Source: Bacillus sp. (in: firmicutes) (GTDB taxonomy: Bacteria; Bacillota; Bacilli; Bacillales; Cytobacillaceae). Taken from it: DNA of 5,042 bases. Shown piece by piece: positions 1 to 5,042 of the stretch. Position 1 is the stretch's first letter; every line of letters begins with the position of its first letter. Where the stretch lies: NCBI GenBank assembly GCA_003457145.1, contig DMSR01000324.1:2283-7324 (forward strand), in the 5' to 3' direction. The notes below the pieces were generated by a model. It did no database searches and was not told the DNA's origin. It saw only the letters and a program-made list of their open reading frames with translations. The translations under genes were made by a program, and so were the position numbers.

Positions 1-864
1 ATGGAGCGCTTTGTAAATGGTGAAACATCTGTAGTCGTGGCAACCGATGCGATAGGAATGGGACTTAACTTGCCTATTAGGAGAATTGTGTTCCTCGAAA
101 ATGAAAAATTCGACGGGACACGGAGAAGAAGGCTTACTTCGCAGGAAGTGAAGCAGATCGCAGGAAGGGCAGGCAGAAAAGGAATCTATAATGTAGGGAA
201 AGTCGCTTTCACTTCAGACATTAAAATTATGACAAAATTGCTTGAAAAAGAAGATGAGCCTGTCATGACATTTTCGGTTGCACCAACTTACGGAATCTTT
301 GAAAGATTCCAGAAACACCATCGTTCACTTGCTGTTTTCTTTGAGCTATGGGATCAATTCGAAAGTCCAAAAGGAACAAAGAAAGCTACACTGTCGGAAG
401 AGCGTGAGCTATATGAATACGTAAGGGATACCGAAATTGAAGCAAGGCTTCCTATGATGGACTTGTATAGCTTCCTTCATTTACCATTTTCATCCAAGGA
501 GCCGTCGCTTATAGAGCAGTGGCTGGAAACAATCAAAGCAATCGTTGCGGGTACAGAGCTTCCTGAGCCGCCGGTTAAATCTGCGAGCCTGGAGGAGCTG
601 GAGCTTTCCTATAAAGCGATTGGGCTTCATCTTCTGTTCCTGTATAAGCTGGGCCGAAGGACAGAGGCAGTATACTGGGAAAGAGTCCGTACAGGTCTAA
701 GCGATGAGGTTCATGAATATTTGAAAACAGAAGTAAAAAATTATAAAAAAAAGTGCAGACATTGCGGCAAGGGAATTCATGTCGATTCCCCGTTTCAGAT
801 TTGTGATGCGTGCCACTCTGCAAGATCGAGGAATAGACTTGATGGAAAAGATCGATGGCGATGA
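1..864 (+). CDS. SUV3-like DEAD/DEAH-family RNA helicase, C-terminal part (5' end outside window)
   Basis: The visible 287 residues begin inside the second RecA-like domain of an ATP-dependent superfamily 2 helicase. Motif V is at about residues 13-25 (VATDAIGMGLNLP) and motif VI at 49-59 (QEVKQIAGRAG); motif VI supplies the arginines that contact ATP. The wording of both motifs, with KFDG at 36-39 between them, is that of the SUV3 family, whose eukaryotic member degrades mitochondrial RNA with a partner nuclease. Residues 150-225 match the helical SUV3 C-terminal region. The tail carries a zinc ribbon, C252-x2-C255-x12-C268-x2-C271, followed by a basic end. The ATG at position 1 is probably an internal methionine, because motifs I to IV must lie upstream. 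The role is inferred to be RNA unwinding or turnover in the cytoplasm; the substrate is unknown. The family call is firm, the biological role is not. Confidence 0.88.
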   Translation: MERFVNGETSVVVATDAIGMGLNLPIRRIVFLENEKFDGTRRRRLTSQEVKQIAGRAGRKGIYNVGKVAFTSDIKIMTKLLEKEDEPVMTFSVAPTYGIFERFQKHHRSLAVFFELWDQFESPKGTKKATLSEERELYEYVRDTEIEARLPMMDLYSFLHLPFSSKEPSLIEQWLETIKAIVAGTELPEPPVKSASLEELELSYKAIGLHLLFLYKLGRRTEAVYWERVRTGLSDEVHEYLKTEVKNYKKKCRHCGKGIHVDSPFQICDACHSARSRNRLDGKDRWR

Positions 865-870
865 ACAAAA

Positions 871-904
871 ACAGGGGGTTTCTTTAAGAAACGCCCTGTC
901 TTTT
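871..904 (+). terminator. Rho-independent terminator of the helicase gene
   Basis: The arm at 871-882 (ACAGGGGGTTTC) pairs with 888-899 (GAAACGCCCTGT). This is a 12-bp stem with one internal G-G mismatch and a 5-base loop (TTTAA). CTTTT follows, and a run of A precedes it. It starts 6 bases after the helicase stop codon and should separate that gene from the next one. Confidence 0.9.
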
Positions 905-1174
905 GCATATTTGTTAAACTTGGAGGGATAACACTAGTTGTCATTTAGCACCTGCTGCATAACGCCAATTAATCAAAAATAAGCAGTTTACCAACCAATC
1001 GTTTAGTCTATAACATCTGATTCCTCAATAGGATGGTTAGAGAGGCTAAAAAAAGACTGTTTATGTATTGATTGTTGATAAAGGTATAAAGATTTTTTTC
1101 GGTTTTAACTGGAACAGGTTTTTTGATGGAACCTTAACGAAGTATTCTATTTAAAATCGAATGGCCATTTTTTA

Positions 1175-1223
1175 CTTTTTTACTTTTGCCTTTGAAGAAC
1201 AATCTACAAAAAGAGTAAAAAAG
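1175..1223 (+). promoter_or_regulatory. Possible leader hairpin reaching the ribosome binding site
   Basis: CTTTTTTACTTTT at 1175-1187 pairs with AAGAGTAAAAAAG at 1211-1223. That gives 13 consecutive pairs with one G-U, of which the outer 9 are perfect. A further TTTG/CAAA pairing (1191-1194 with 1207-1210) lies inside, leaving a 12-base apical loop. The 3' arm ends at the first G of the Shine-Dalgarno core. If transcribed, the structure could limit ribosome access or protect the 5' end. The stem is almost all A-U, so stability is modest, and runs of T and A can pair by chance. Confidence 0.35.
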
Positions 1224-1230
1224 GTGTGAT
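1219..1230 (+). promoter_or_regulatory. Ribosome binding site of the LysM-GH18 gene
   Basis: AAAAGGTGTGAT, followed by C, lies just before the ATG at 1234. It closely matches the Bacillus anti-Shine-Dalgarno complement AAAGGAGGTGATC. The GG is 9 bases from the start codon, which supports this start over any downstream ATG. Confidence 0.75.
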
Positions 1231-1233
1231 CAG

Positions 1234-2508
1234 ATGGCTGTCCACGTAGTAAAAGCAGGAGAAAATCTGTGGTCCATCGGAAGACTGCATGGTGTGACAA
1301 TCCAGAGTATAGTTAAGACCAACGGATTACCTTCCTCAAATGCAATTATCCCAGGCTTAGCACTCTATATTCCCAATACTCGGCCAGTAATCAGGTTTTA
1401 CAAAATAAGGGCCGGTGACACTCTATGGCAGCTTTCATCAAGGTTCGGGACGAACGTAACAAGCATTCTGAATGCGAATCCCGGACTTGATCCTAACAGG
1501 CTATACATCGGCCAAAATATTAATATTCCTTCAACAATAAAACCTCAAATGGCGACTTTGGGGTTTGTTGTCCCCGGCTCTCCGCAAACTTTTCTTGAAG
1601 GTTTTGATGCATTCGCGCCAAAACTGACCTTCCTTGCTGTATCTGCATTTTCCTTCACTGACGAAGGCTATGCCTTTGTGGGAATGGAAGATATCGCGAT
1701 TGTTAACAGAAGCAAGGAACTGAATGTGATTCCACTATTAATGGTCCGGAACATGAAAGGCGGGGCGTTCAGCAAGGAACTGGCCGGGAGTGTGCTAGCG
1801 AACCCCGTTTATCGCAGGAACCTGGTGTTAAGCCTTGTCAATCTGGCGACCCAGCGAGGTTATGGCGGTGTAAGTGTAGATATGGAATTCATCCCGCCTC
1901 TGCAAAGAGAAAACTTCAACACATTCCTTCGCGACCTTAAAGCTGCCTTGGGAAATCTTATTCTACATGTAAATGTGCATGCCAAAACAGAAGATATTCC
2001 ATTGAATCCAATCATTGGAGCCTATGATTATAAAACAATTGGAGAGATTGCAGACATAGTTGCTGTTATGACGATTGATTATGGGTACCCGGGAGGGCCG
2101 CCAGATCCAGTGGCCCCGTTATGGTGGATAGCGCTGGTAACCCGGTATTCATTGACACAGATTCCAAAGGAGAAGCTGCAAATCGCCTTCCCTCTATATG
2201 GATACGATAAAGTTGTGGGAACCAATCAGACAAGAGCTCTTTCAGTCTTATCAGCCCAGAACCTCGCCATCTCGACTGGGGCCGTCATCCAGTATGATTC
2301 TGCAGCAAGGTCGCCATGGTTCCGATACTGGAAGGGGACAGAAGAACATATCGTCTGGTTTGAGGATAGTAGGAGTTATATAGAAAAATATAGACTGATT
2401 GACCTTTATCAGCTATATGGCACGACTTTTTGGCAATTGACTTTGCCAGCTCCGCAAAATTGGGCTTATCTAGCGAACATTGATGTCTATAAGCCGGGAG
2501 TTAGATAG
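1234..2508 (+). CDS. LysM-GH18 protein, spore cortex-lytic / YdhD-YaaH(SleL)-like glycosidase
   Basis: The protein has 424 residues. Two LysM peptidoglycan-binding domains occupy about residues 3-47 and 54-99. A glycoside hydrolase 18 barrel fills about 107-424. The catalytic strand reads YGGVSVDMEF (210-219), with proton donor E218 and its partner D216. The second GH18 landmark is MTIDYGY (279-285), and the end motif FWQLTLP (399-405) supplies a subsite tryptophan, W400. Length and layout match Bacillus YaaH/SleL and YdhD, enzymes tied to the spore coat that cleave cortex peptidoglycan fragments at N-acetylglucosamine during germination. The N-terminus resembles YdhD more, from memory. There is no signal peptide, as expected for a protein made in the mother cell and packed onto the spore. 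The gene stands alone between two terminators. A sporulation sigma factor is expected but no promoter is clear. The exact bond cleaved, and orthology to YdhD versus SleL, are unresolved. Confidence 0.9.
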   Translation: MAVHVVKAGENLWSIGRLHGVTIQSIVKTNGLPSSNAIIPGLALYIPNTRPVIRFYKIRAGDTLWQLSSRFGTNVTSILNANPGLDPNRLYIGQNINIPSTIKPQMATLGFVVPGSPQTFLEGFDAFAPKLTFLAVSAFSFTDEGYAFVGMEDIAIVNRSKELNVIPLLMVRNMKGGAFSKELAGSVLANPVYRRNLVLSLVNLATQRGYGGVSVDMEFIPPLQRENFNTFLRDLKAALGNLILHVNVHAKTEDIPLNPIIGAYDYKTIGEIADIVAVMTIDYGYPGGPPDPVAPLWWIALVTRYSLTQIPKEKLQIAFPLYGYDKVVGTNQTRALSVLSAQNLAISTGAVIQYDSAARSPWFRYWKGTEEHIVWFEDSRSYIEKYRLIDLYQLYGTTFWQLTLPAPQNWAYLANIDVYKPGVR

Positions 2509-2512
2509 TTCC

Positions 2513-2545
2513 ACCTGCAGTTCAACTTTGCTGCAGGTTTTTTTT
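2513..2545 (+). terminator. Rho-independent terminator of the LysM-GH18 gene
   Basis: ACCTGCAG (2513-2520) pairs perfectly with CTGCAGGT (2531-2538) around a 10-base loop. Eight T residues (2538-2545) follow, the first of them closing the stem. It begins 4 bases after the stop codon at 2508. Confidence 0.93.
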
Positions 2546-2605
2546 GACCTTGTTATGGCCATATTTATTTGACTCTGTTAAAGTCCTGTGTTGATTTTTA
2601 AAACC

Positions 2606-2710
2606 TGTTGATTTTAGTGGAAGGCGCGCAGACTCCTGCGGGATCAGCTGGACAGATGCGACCTAGGTTGAAATGGTCCACTTGAGTGACCAATTAACCC
2701 CGCAGGAAGC
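2606..2710. repeat. Shortened GC-rich Bacillaceae-type intergenic repeat, with an internal hairpin insert
   Basis: This block is far richer in G and C than its flanks. Its left part (TGTTGATTTT at 2606, GTGGAAGGCG at 2618, GACTCCTGCGGGA at 2631, GACAGATGCGACC at 2651) resembles a structured repeat I recall from intergenic regions of many Bacillaceae; this is memory, not a search. CCTGCGGG at 2635-2642 pairs exactly with CCCGCAGG at 2699-2706. Between them, 2666-2699 forms its own imperfect hairpin: GGTT (2666-2669) with AACC (2696-2699), and TGGTC (2674-2678) with GACCA (2688-2692). In remembered copies the CCGCAGG arm follows GCGACC directly, and the element continues to a closing ATCAAC. 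Here the arm is displaced and the right half is missing. TGTTGATTTT also occurs at 2589-2598. The function is unknown. Confidence 0.5.
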
Positions 2711-2748
2711 TTTTTCTTCAATAGTGGTTAAGCGATTTTTATTTAAAA

Positions 2749-2775
2749 GTGTAATTACCTGGCTATTTGGGGTAT
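2749..2775 (+). promoter_or_regulatory. Candidate sigma-B (general stress) promoter for the phasin-like/ubiB operon
   Basis: GTGTAA (2749-2754) matches the sigma-B -35 box GTTTAA at five of six bases. GGGTAT (2770-2775) matches the -10 box exactly. The 15-base spacer is at the long end of the accepted range. Transcription would begin near 2782 and give a leader of about 30 bases with the AAGGAG site. No good sigma-A promoter was seen between the repeat and the gene. A 6-bp dyad, CTATTT/AAATAG (2763-2768 and 2784-2789), surrounds the -10 box. This is a motif match by eye only. Confidence 0.4.
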
Positions 2776-2811
2776 TGATAACGAAATAGATTTATATAAG
2801 GAGAGATTATA

Positions 2812-3195
2812 ATGAACAATTTTTTAAGAAGTGGTTTCCTATTAGGAGTTGGAGCGGCTGTAGCAGGAAAGGAAAAAATCGATGAAACGATCATGATGCT
2901 TGTTGAGAAAGGCAGTATGACCCAAACAGAGGCAGATACCTTATTTGACGATTTTTTCAAAAAAGGTGAATCAAAGAGCGGAGAATGGACCGAAGAGTTC
3001 AGGACAATGATTACAGGACAGTTCCGTGAACTTGGTTTTGTAACGAAGGAGGAGTTGGATACAGTTCAGGCTCAACTTGTATTTTTGCAAGAAGAAATGA
3101 TGAAATTAAGAAGCAGCAACGAAAATCCGGATTTTGAAAAGACTGCTCGAGGAATGGATAATATTCCTCCTGGCTTTTCAAATGACGTTGAATAG
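2812..3195 (+). CDS. Phasin-like coiled-coil protein (polyhydroxyalkanoate regulator-type family)
   Basis: The protein has 127 residues. Residues 4-18 form a short glycine- and alanine-rich hydrophobic stretch (FLRSGFLLGVGAAVA), too short and followed too soon by charges to be a clear membrane anchor. Residues 20-75 are predicted helical and highly charged. GFVTKEELDTVQAQL (75-89) leads into a heptad-like coiled coil to about residue 101, and the tail is polar. This order matches small proteins annotated as phasin family or polyhydroxyalkanoate synthesis regulators. Phasins coat storage granules, but no granule-synthesis gene is visible here, so that role is not shown. The start follows AAGGAG (2798-2803) with an 8-base spacer. 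The ubiB-like gene begins 14 bases after the stop, so the two are very probably co-transcribed. I infer that it acts with, or scaffolds, the kinase-like protein. The family call is moderate and the function unknown. Confidence 0.75.
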   Translation: MNNFLRSGFLLGVGAAVAGKEKIDETIMMLVEKGSMTQTEADTLFDDFFKKGESKSGEWTEEFRTMITGQFRELGFVTKEELDTVQAQLVFLQEEMMKLRSSNENPDFEKTARGMDNIPPGFSNDVE

Positions 3196-3209
3196 CAGCA
3201 GGTGACGAA

Positions 3210-4886
3210 ATGTTGAGCGATCGTATAAGAAGACTAAACAGATATAGAGAAATTGCTTCCGTACTCGTAAAGTACGGGTTTGGTTATATTTTGAAAGAGG
3301 TAGGTCTGTTTCATGTCCTATCAATCAAGGATAGGGTAGCTGCCGAAATAAAGAATGGCCATTCGAAAGAAGTCGCTCACAGGATCAGGCACATGCTAGA
3401 GGAATTAGGGCCAGCGTTCATTAAGCTTGGGCAGCTGCTTAGCATCAGAAATGATGTGCTCCCTGCTGAAATCGTCAAGGAACTGGAAATGCTGCAAGAT
3501 CAGGTGCCGCCTGTTCCTGTGGAAAAGATAACAGATAAGATCGAACAGGAATTTGACAGGCCGATTGAAGAAGTATTCCTTTATTTTAATAAGGAATTTA
3601 CCGCTGCTGCTTCGATTGGACAAGTCCATGAGGCAGTACTGCCAACTGGTGAGAAGGTCATGGTGAAGGTGCAACGGCCGGAAATCAGGGAAGTGGTTCT
3701 TACTGACCTGGAAATTTTAAGCGATTTATCCAAGTTGATCGAACAACGATATGATTGGGCACAGTACTACAATTTAACTGATATGGTCGAAGAACTATCT
3801 GAATCGATTCGCAGGGAGCTTGATTATAGAGAAGAAGCAAGTAATACAGAAACGATAGGAATGCAATTCGAGGACGTTCCAGCAATTAAAGTACCAGAAG
3901 TCTTTCTTGATTATACAACCTCAAATATTCTTACAATGGAAAAGATTGATGGCATAAAGCTGAATGAGTTATCCAGCATACTGGCGGATATAGCAGAAAA
4001 ACGAAGGATCGCAGATTTGTTGGTAAGTGCATTCATTACTCAAATATTAAAGGAAGGATTTTTCCATGGGGATCCCCATCCAGGTAATATGCTATATATC
4101 CCGGAGGAAGAGCAACTCGTCTTCATTGATTTTGGCCAGGTTGGCAGGCTCTCATCCAGTATGAGGTACGAGTCCTCTTCAATGATGATGGGCATCATTC
4201 AAGGAGATACCGACAAAATTGTCAAGGCGATAAATCGAATGGCTTATGTACCATCAGATGTTGATGAAAGGCATTTTTATGATGATGTTGATAAAATCAG
4301 TAAAAAATTCGCTCGAACCCGAAAAGGCAAGTTGAATTTGGGAATGATGATCAAAGATTTATTTGCGGCTGCACAGGGACATCGAATCATCCTCCCGAAA
4401 GAAATGACAATGATGGGGAAAGCGCTGATTACAATAGATGGAATCATTGCAGATATGGATCCGAGTCTTGATATGATAACATTGGCAAGGCCTTATGGAG
4501 AACAGCTTTTCCGTGAGCGCTATGACCCTTTCAGAATGGGAAAGAGGGTGTGGAAACAGGCGGAAGATTTATCTGGTACATTCACAAACATTCCAAAACA
4601 AGTAGAAGATGTGCTGGATAAGACTTCAAAGGGAGAGTTGAAGCTTCAAATCAGCCTTTGGGAGATAAACAGAATCCTTGATAAATTCGACCGGATCAGC
4701 AACCAAGTGTCCTTCAGTCTGACATTACTTGCTTTTAGCATAGTTGTACTAGGATTAATTGTAGGTTCGACATTTGGTAACAATACAATTCTTACAAGCG
4801 TACCGGCGATCGAAATAGGGTTCATTATTGCTTTTGGCATGTTCTTGTTGATAATATATTCAATCTTGAAATCAGGAAAATTTTAG
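3210..4886 (+). CDS. UbiB/ABC1/AarF-family atypical protein kinase-like ATPase, membrane anchored
   Basis: The 558 residues are close to the usual length (Escherichia coli UbiB has about 546). All hallmarks of the family are visible in order: KxGQ at K72-Q75 (KLGQLLSIRNDVLP), the alanine-rich nucleotide loop AAASIGQVHEA at 132-142, the ATP-binding lysine K153 in VMVKVQRP, the ExD motif at E203-D205 (ELDYREEA), the catalytic loop HGDPHPGN at 286-293, and the metal-binding DFG at 307-309. Two hydrophobic helices, about 502-520 and 534-552, anchor the C-terminus in the membrane. Family members are ATPases that support ubiquinone synthesis or lipid handling and may not phosphorylate proteins. Bacillaceae normally make menaquinone, so a role in envelope lipid or quinone handling is inferred, not known. 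The ATG at 3210 follows AGGTGA (3200-3205), 14 bases after the phasin-like gene, and is probably translationally coupled to it. No key residue is missing. Confidence 0.92.
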   Translation: MLSDRIRRLNRYREIASVLVKYGFGYILKEVGLFHVLSIKDRVAAEIKNGHSKEVAHRIRHMLEELGPAFIKLGQLLSIRNDVLPAEIVKELEMLQDQVPPVPVEKITDKIEQEFDRPIEEVFLYFNKEFTAAASIGQVHEAVLPTGEKVMVKVQRPEIREVVLTDLEILSDLSKLIEQRYDWAQYYNLTDMVEELSESIRRELDYREEASNTETIGMQFEDVPAIKVPEVFLDYTTSNILTMEKIDGIKLNELSSILADIAEKRRIADLLVSAFITQILKEGFFHGDPHPGNMLYIPEEEQLVFIDFGQVGRLSSSMRYESSSMMMGIIQGDTDKIVKAINRMAYVPSDVDERHFYDDVDKISKKFARTRKGKLNLGMMIKDLFAAAQGHRIILPKEMTMMGKALITIDGIIADMDPSLDMITLARPYGEQLFRERYDPFRMGKRVWKQAEDLSGTFTNIPKQVEDVLDKTSKGELKLQISLWEINRILDKFDRISNQVSFSLTLLAFSIVVLGLIVGSTFGNNTILTSVPAIEIGFIIAFGMFLLIIYSILKSGKF

Positions 4887-4912
4887 ACGGTGTAAAGCAC
4901 CGTCTATTTTTT
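4884..4912 (+). terminator. Rho-independent terminator of the phasin-like/ubiB operon, overlapping the stop codon
   Basis: TAGACGGTG (4884-4892) pairs perfectly with CACCGTCTA (4898-4906) around the loop TAAAG, and six T residues follow (4907-4912). The first three bases of the stem are the TAG stop codon of the ubiB-like gene, so there is no spacer between coding region and terminator. Confidence 0.94.
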
Positions 4913-4927
4913 CTGGGATAAAATGGC

Positions 4928-4966
4928 TAATAATAAGCGAATTATTATAGAGATGAATGTAATAAT
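4928..4966 (+). promoter_or_regulatory. Three TAATAAT/ATTATTA half-sites upstream of the next gene
   Basis: TAATAAT occurs at 4928-4934 and 4960-4966, with its reverse complement ATTATTA at 4941-4947. The first and second form a 7-bp inverted repeat with a 6-base spacer. The two direct copies begin 32 bases apart, about three helical turns. The block lies 46 bases before the putative start at 5012, where an operator or promoter could sit. The sequence is all A and T in an AT-rich leader, so chance is a serious alternative. Confidence 0.2.
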
Positions 4967-5011
4967 GATAAAGTAAAGATATTAAGTTAAAACACTGGGA
5001 GGAAAACTGCT

Positions 5012-5042
5012 GTGTCTTGTAAATCAACAGCTGAACTGAATA
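5012..5042 (+). CDS. Probable start of an unidentified gene (3' end outside window)
   Basis: GTG at 5012 opens a frame that stays open to the window edge and reads MSCKSTAELN. It is preceded by a strong Shine-Dalgarno sequence, GGGAGGA (4997-5003), with an 8-base spacer. The terminator at 4884-4912 means it needs its own promoter between about 4913 and 4996. Ten residues are too few to name a family. The true start could be further downstream. Confidence 0.5.
   Translation, partial: MSCKSTAELN

Larger units (their letters stand above)
905..1233 (+). other. Noncoding region upstream of the LysM-GH18 gene
   Basis: I find no convincing gene in these 329 bases. The region is AT-rich and must carry the promoter of the LysM-GH18 gene, since a strong terminator lies before it. 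However, I cannot pick a clear sigma-A, sigma-E, sigma-G or sigma-K promoter by eye. Two possible RNA structures are visible. One is a long-range 8-bp pairing (1002-1009 with 1043-1050, one G-U) enclosing a small TCCT-CAAT-AGGA hairpin at 1022-1033. The other is the hairpin at 1175-1223, described separately. Confidence 0.6.

Noticed and set aside
575..868. Minus-strand reading frame of 97 codons inside the helicase gene
   Set aside because: It lies opposite a gene with clear helicase and zinc-ribbon motifs, shows no recognisable domain, and is best explained as an antisense shadow.
922..982. Short reading frame with GGAGGG (922-927) and a TTG start at 938, 14 codons ending in TAA at 980-982
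   Set aside because: The Shine-Dalgarno match is good, but the peptide is very short and starts with the rare TTG. It matches no leader peptide I know, and no attenuator structure follows it. A chance match is more likely.
1068..1157. Possible sigma-A or sigma-H promoters for the LysM-GH18 gene (TTGATT, TTGATA, TATAAA, TAAAAT and AGGTTTT-like boxes)
   Set aside because: No -35 and -10 pair had acceptable spacing together with good matches. AT-rich DNA yields many such fragments.
2763..2960. Minus-strand frame of 65 codons across the start of the phasin-like gene
   Set aside because: It overlaps the ribosome binding site and start of a well-supported + strand gene and has no family resemblance.
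3405..3885. Minus-strand frames of 89 and 61 codons inside the UbiB-like gene
   Set aside because: They oppose conserved kinase-like motifs and have no recognisable domain of their own.
1..5042. Mobile element, CRISPR array, tRNA, rRNA or defence system
   Set aside because: No transposase, integrase, regularly spaced repeats, cloverleaf or defence-gene motif was seen. All genes are ordinary chromosomal types in one orientation.

Overview
The window looks like chromosomal DNA from a member of the Bacillaceae (Bacillus or a close relative such as Mesobacillus or Cytobacillus). The base composition is fairly AT-rich. Ribosome binding sites are strong, of the AAGGAG / GGTGATC type. Rho-independent terminators are compact. 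One gene encodes a LysM plus glycoside hydrolase 18 protein of the spore cortex-lytic kind. An intergenic repeat resembles a GC-rich element I remember from Bacillaceae genomes. The genus is inference; no ribosomal or other marker gene is present.

Layout, all genes on the + strand. (1) Positions 1-864 are the C-terminal part of an SUV3-like superfamily 2 RNA helicase ending in a four-cysteine zinc ribbon, closed by a terminator at 871-904. (2) Positions 865-1233 are noncoding. They contain a possible 13-bp A/U-rich hairpin (1175-1223) that reaches the ribosome binding site of the next gene. (3) Positions 1234-2508 encode a 424-residue protein with two LysM domains and a GH18 domain but no signal peptide, closed by a terminator at 2513-2545. 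(4) Positions 2509-2811 hold a shortened GC-rich repeat (about 2606-2710) interrupted by its own hairpin, and a candidate sigma-B promoter (2749-2775). (5) Positions 2812-3195 (phasin-like coiled-coil protein) and 3210-4886 (UbiB/ABC1 atypical kinase with two C-terminal membrane helices) form a tight two-gene operon with a 14-base gap. Its terminator (4884-4912) includes the ubiB stop codon. (6) The right edge has an AT-rich leader with three TAATAAT/ATTATTA half-sites and probably the first codons of another gene at 5012 (GTG).

The window does not read as one pathway. It holds an RNA helicase, a probable spore-associated peptidoglycan hydrolase, and an envelope or lipid-linked kinase operon, each with its own terminator. 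I see no mobile element, CRISPR array, tRNA, rRNA or obvious defence system. The points most worth following are the pairing of a phasin-like protein with UbiB in a lineage that normally uses menaquinone, the interrupted repeat element, and the hairpin ahead of the LysM-GH18 gene.
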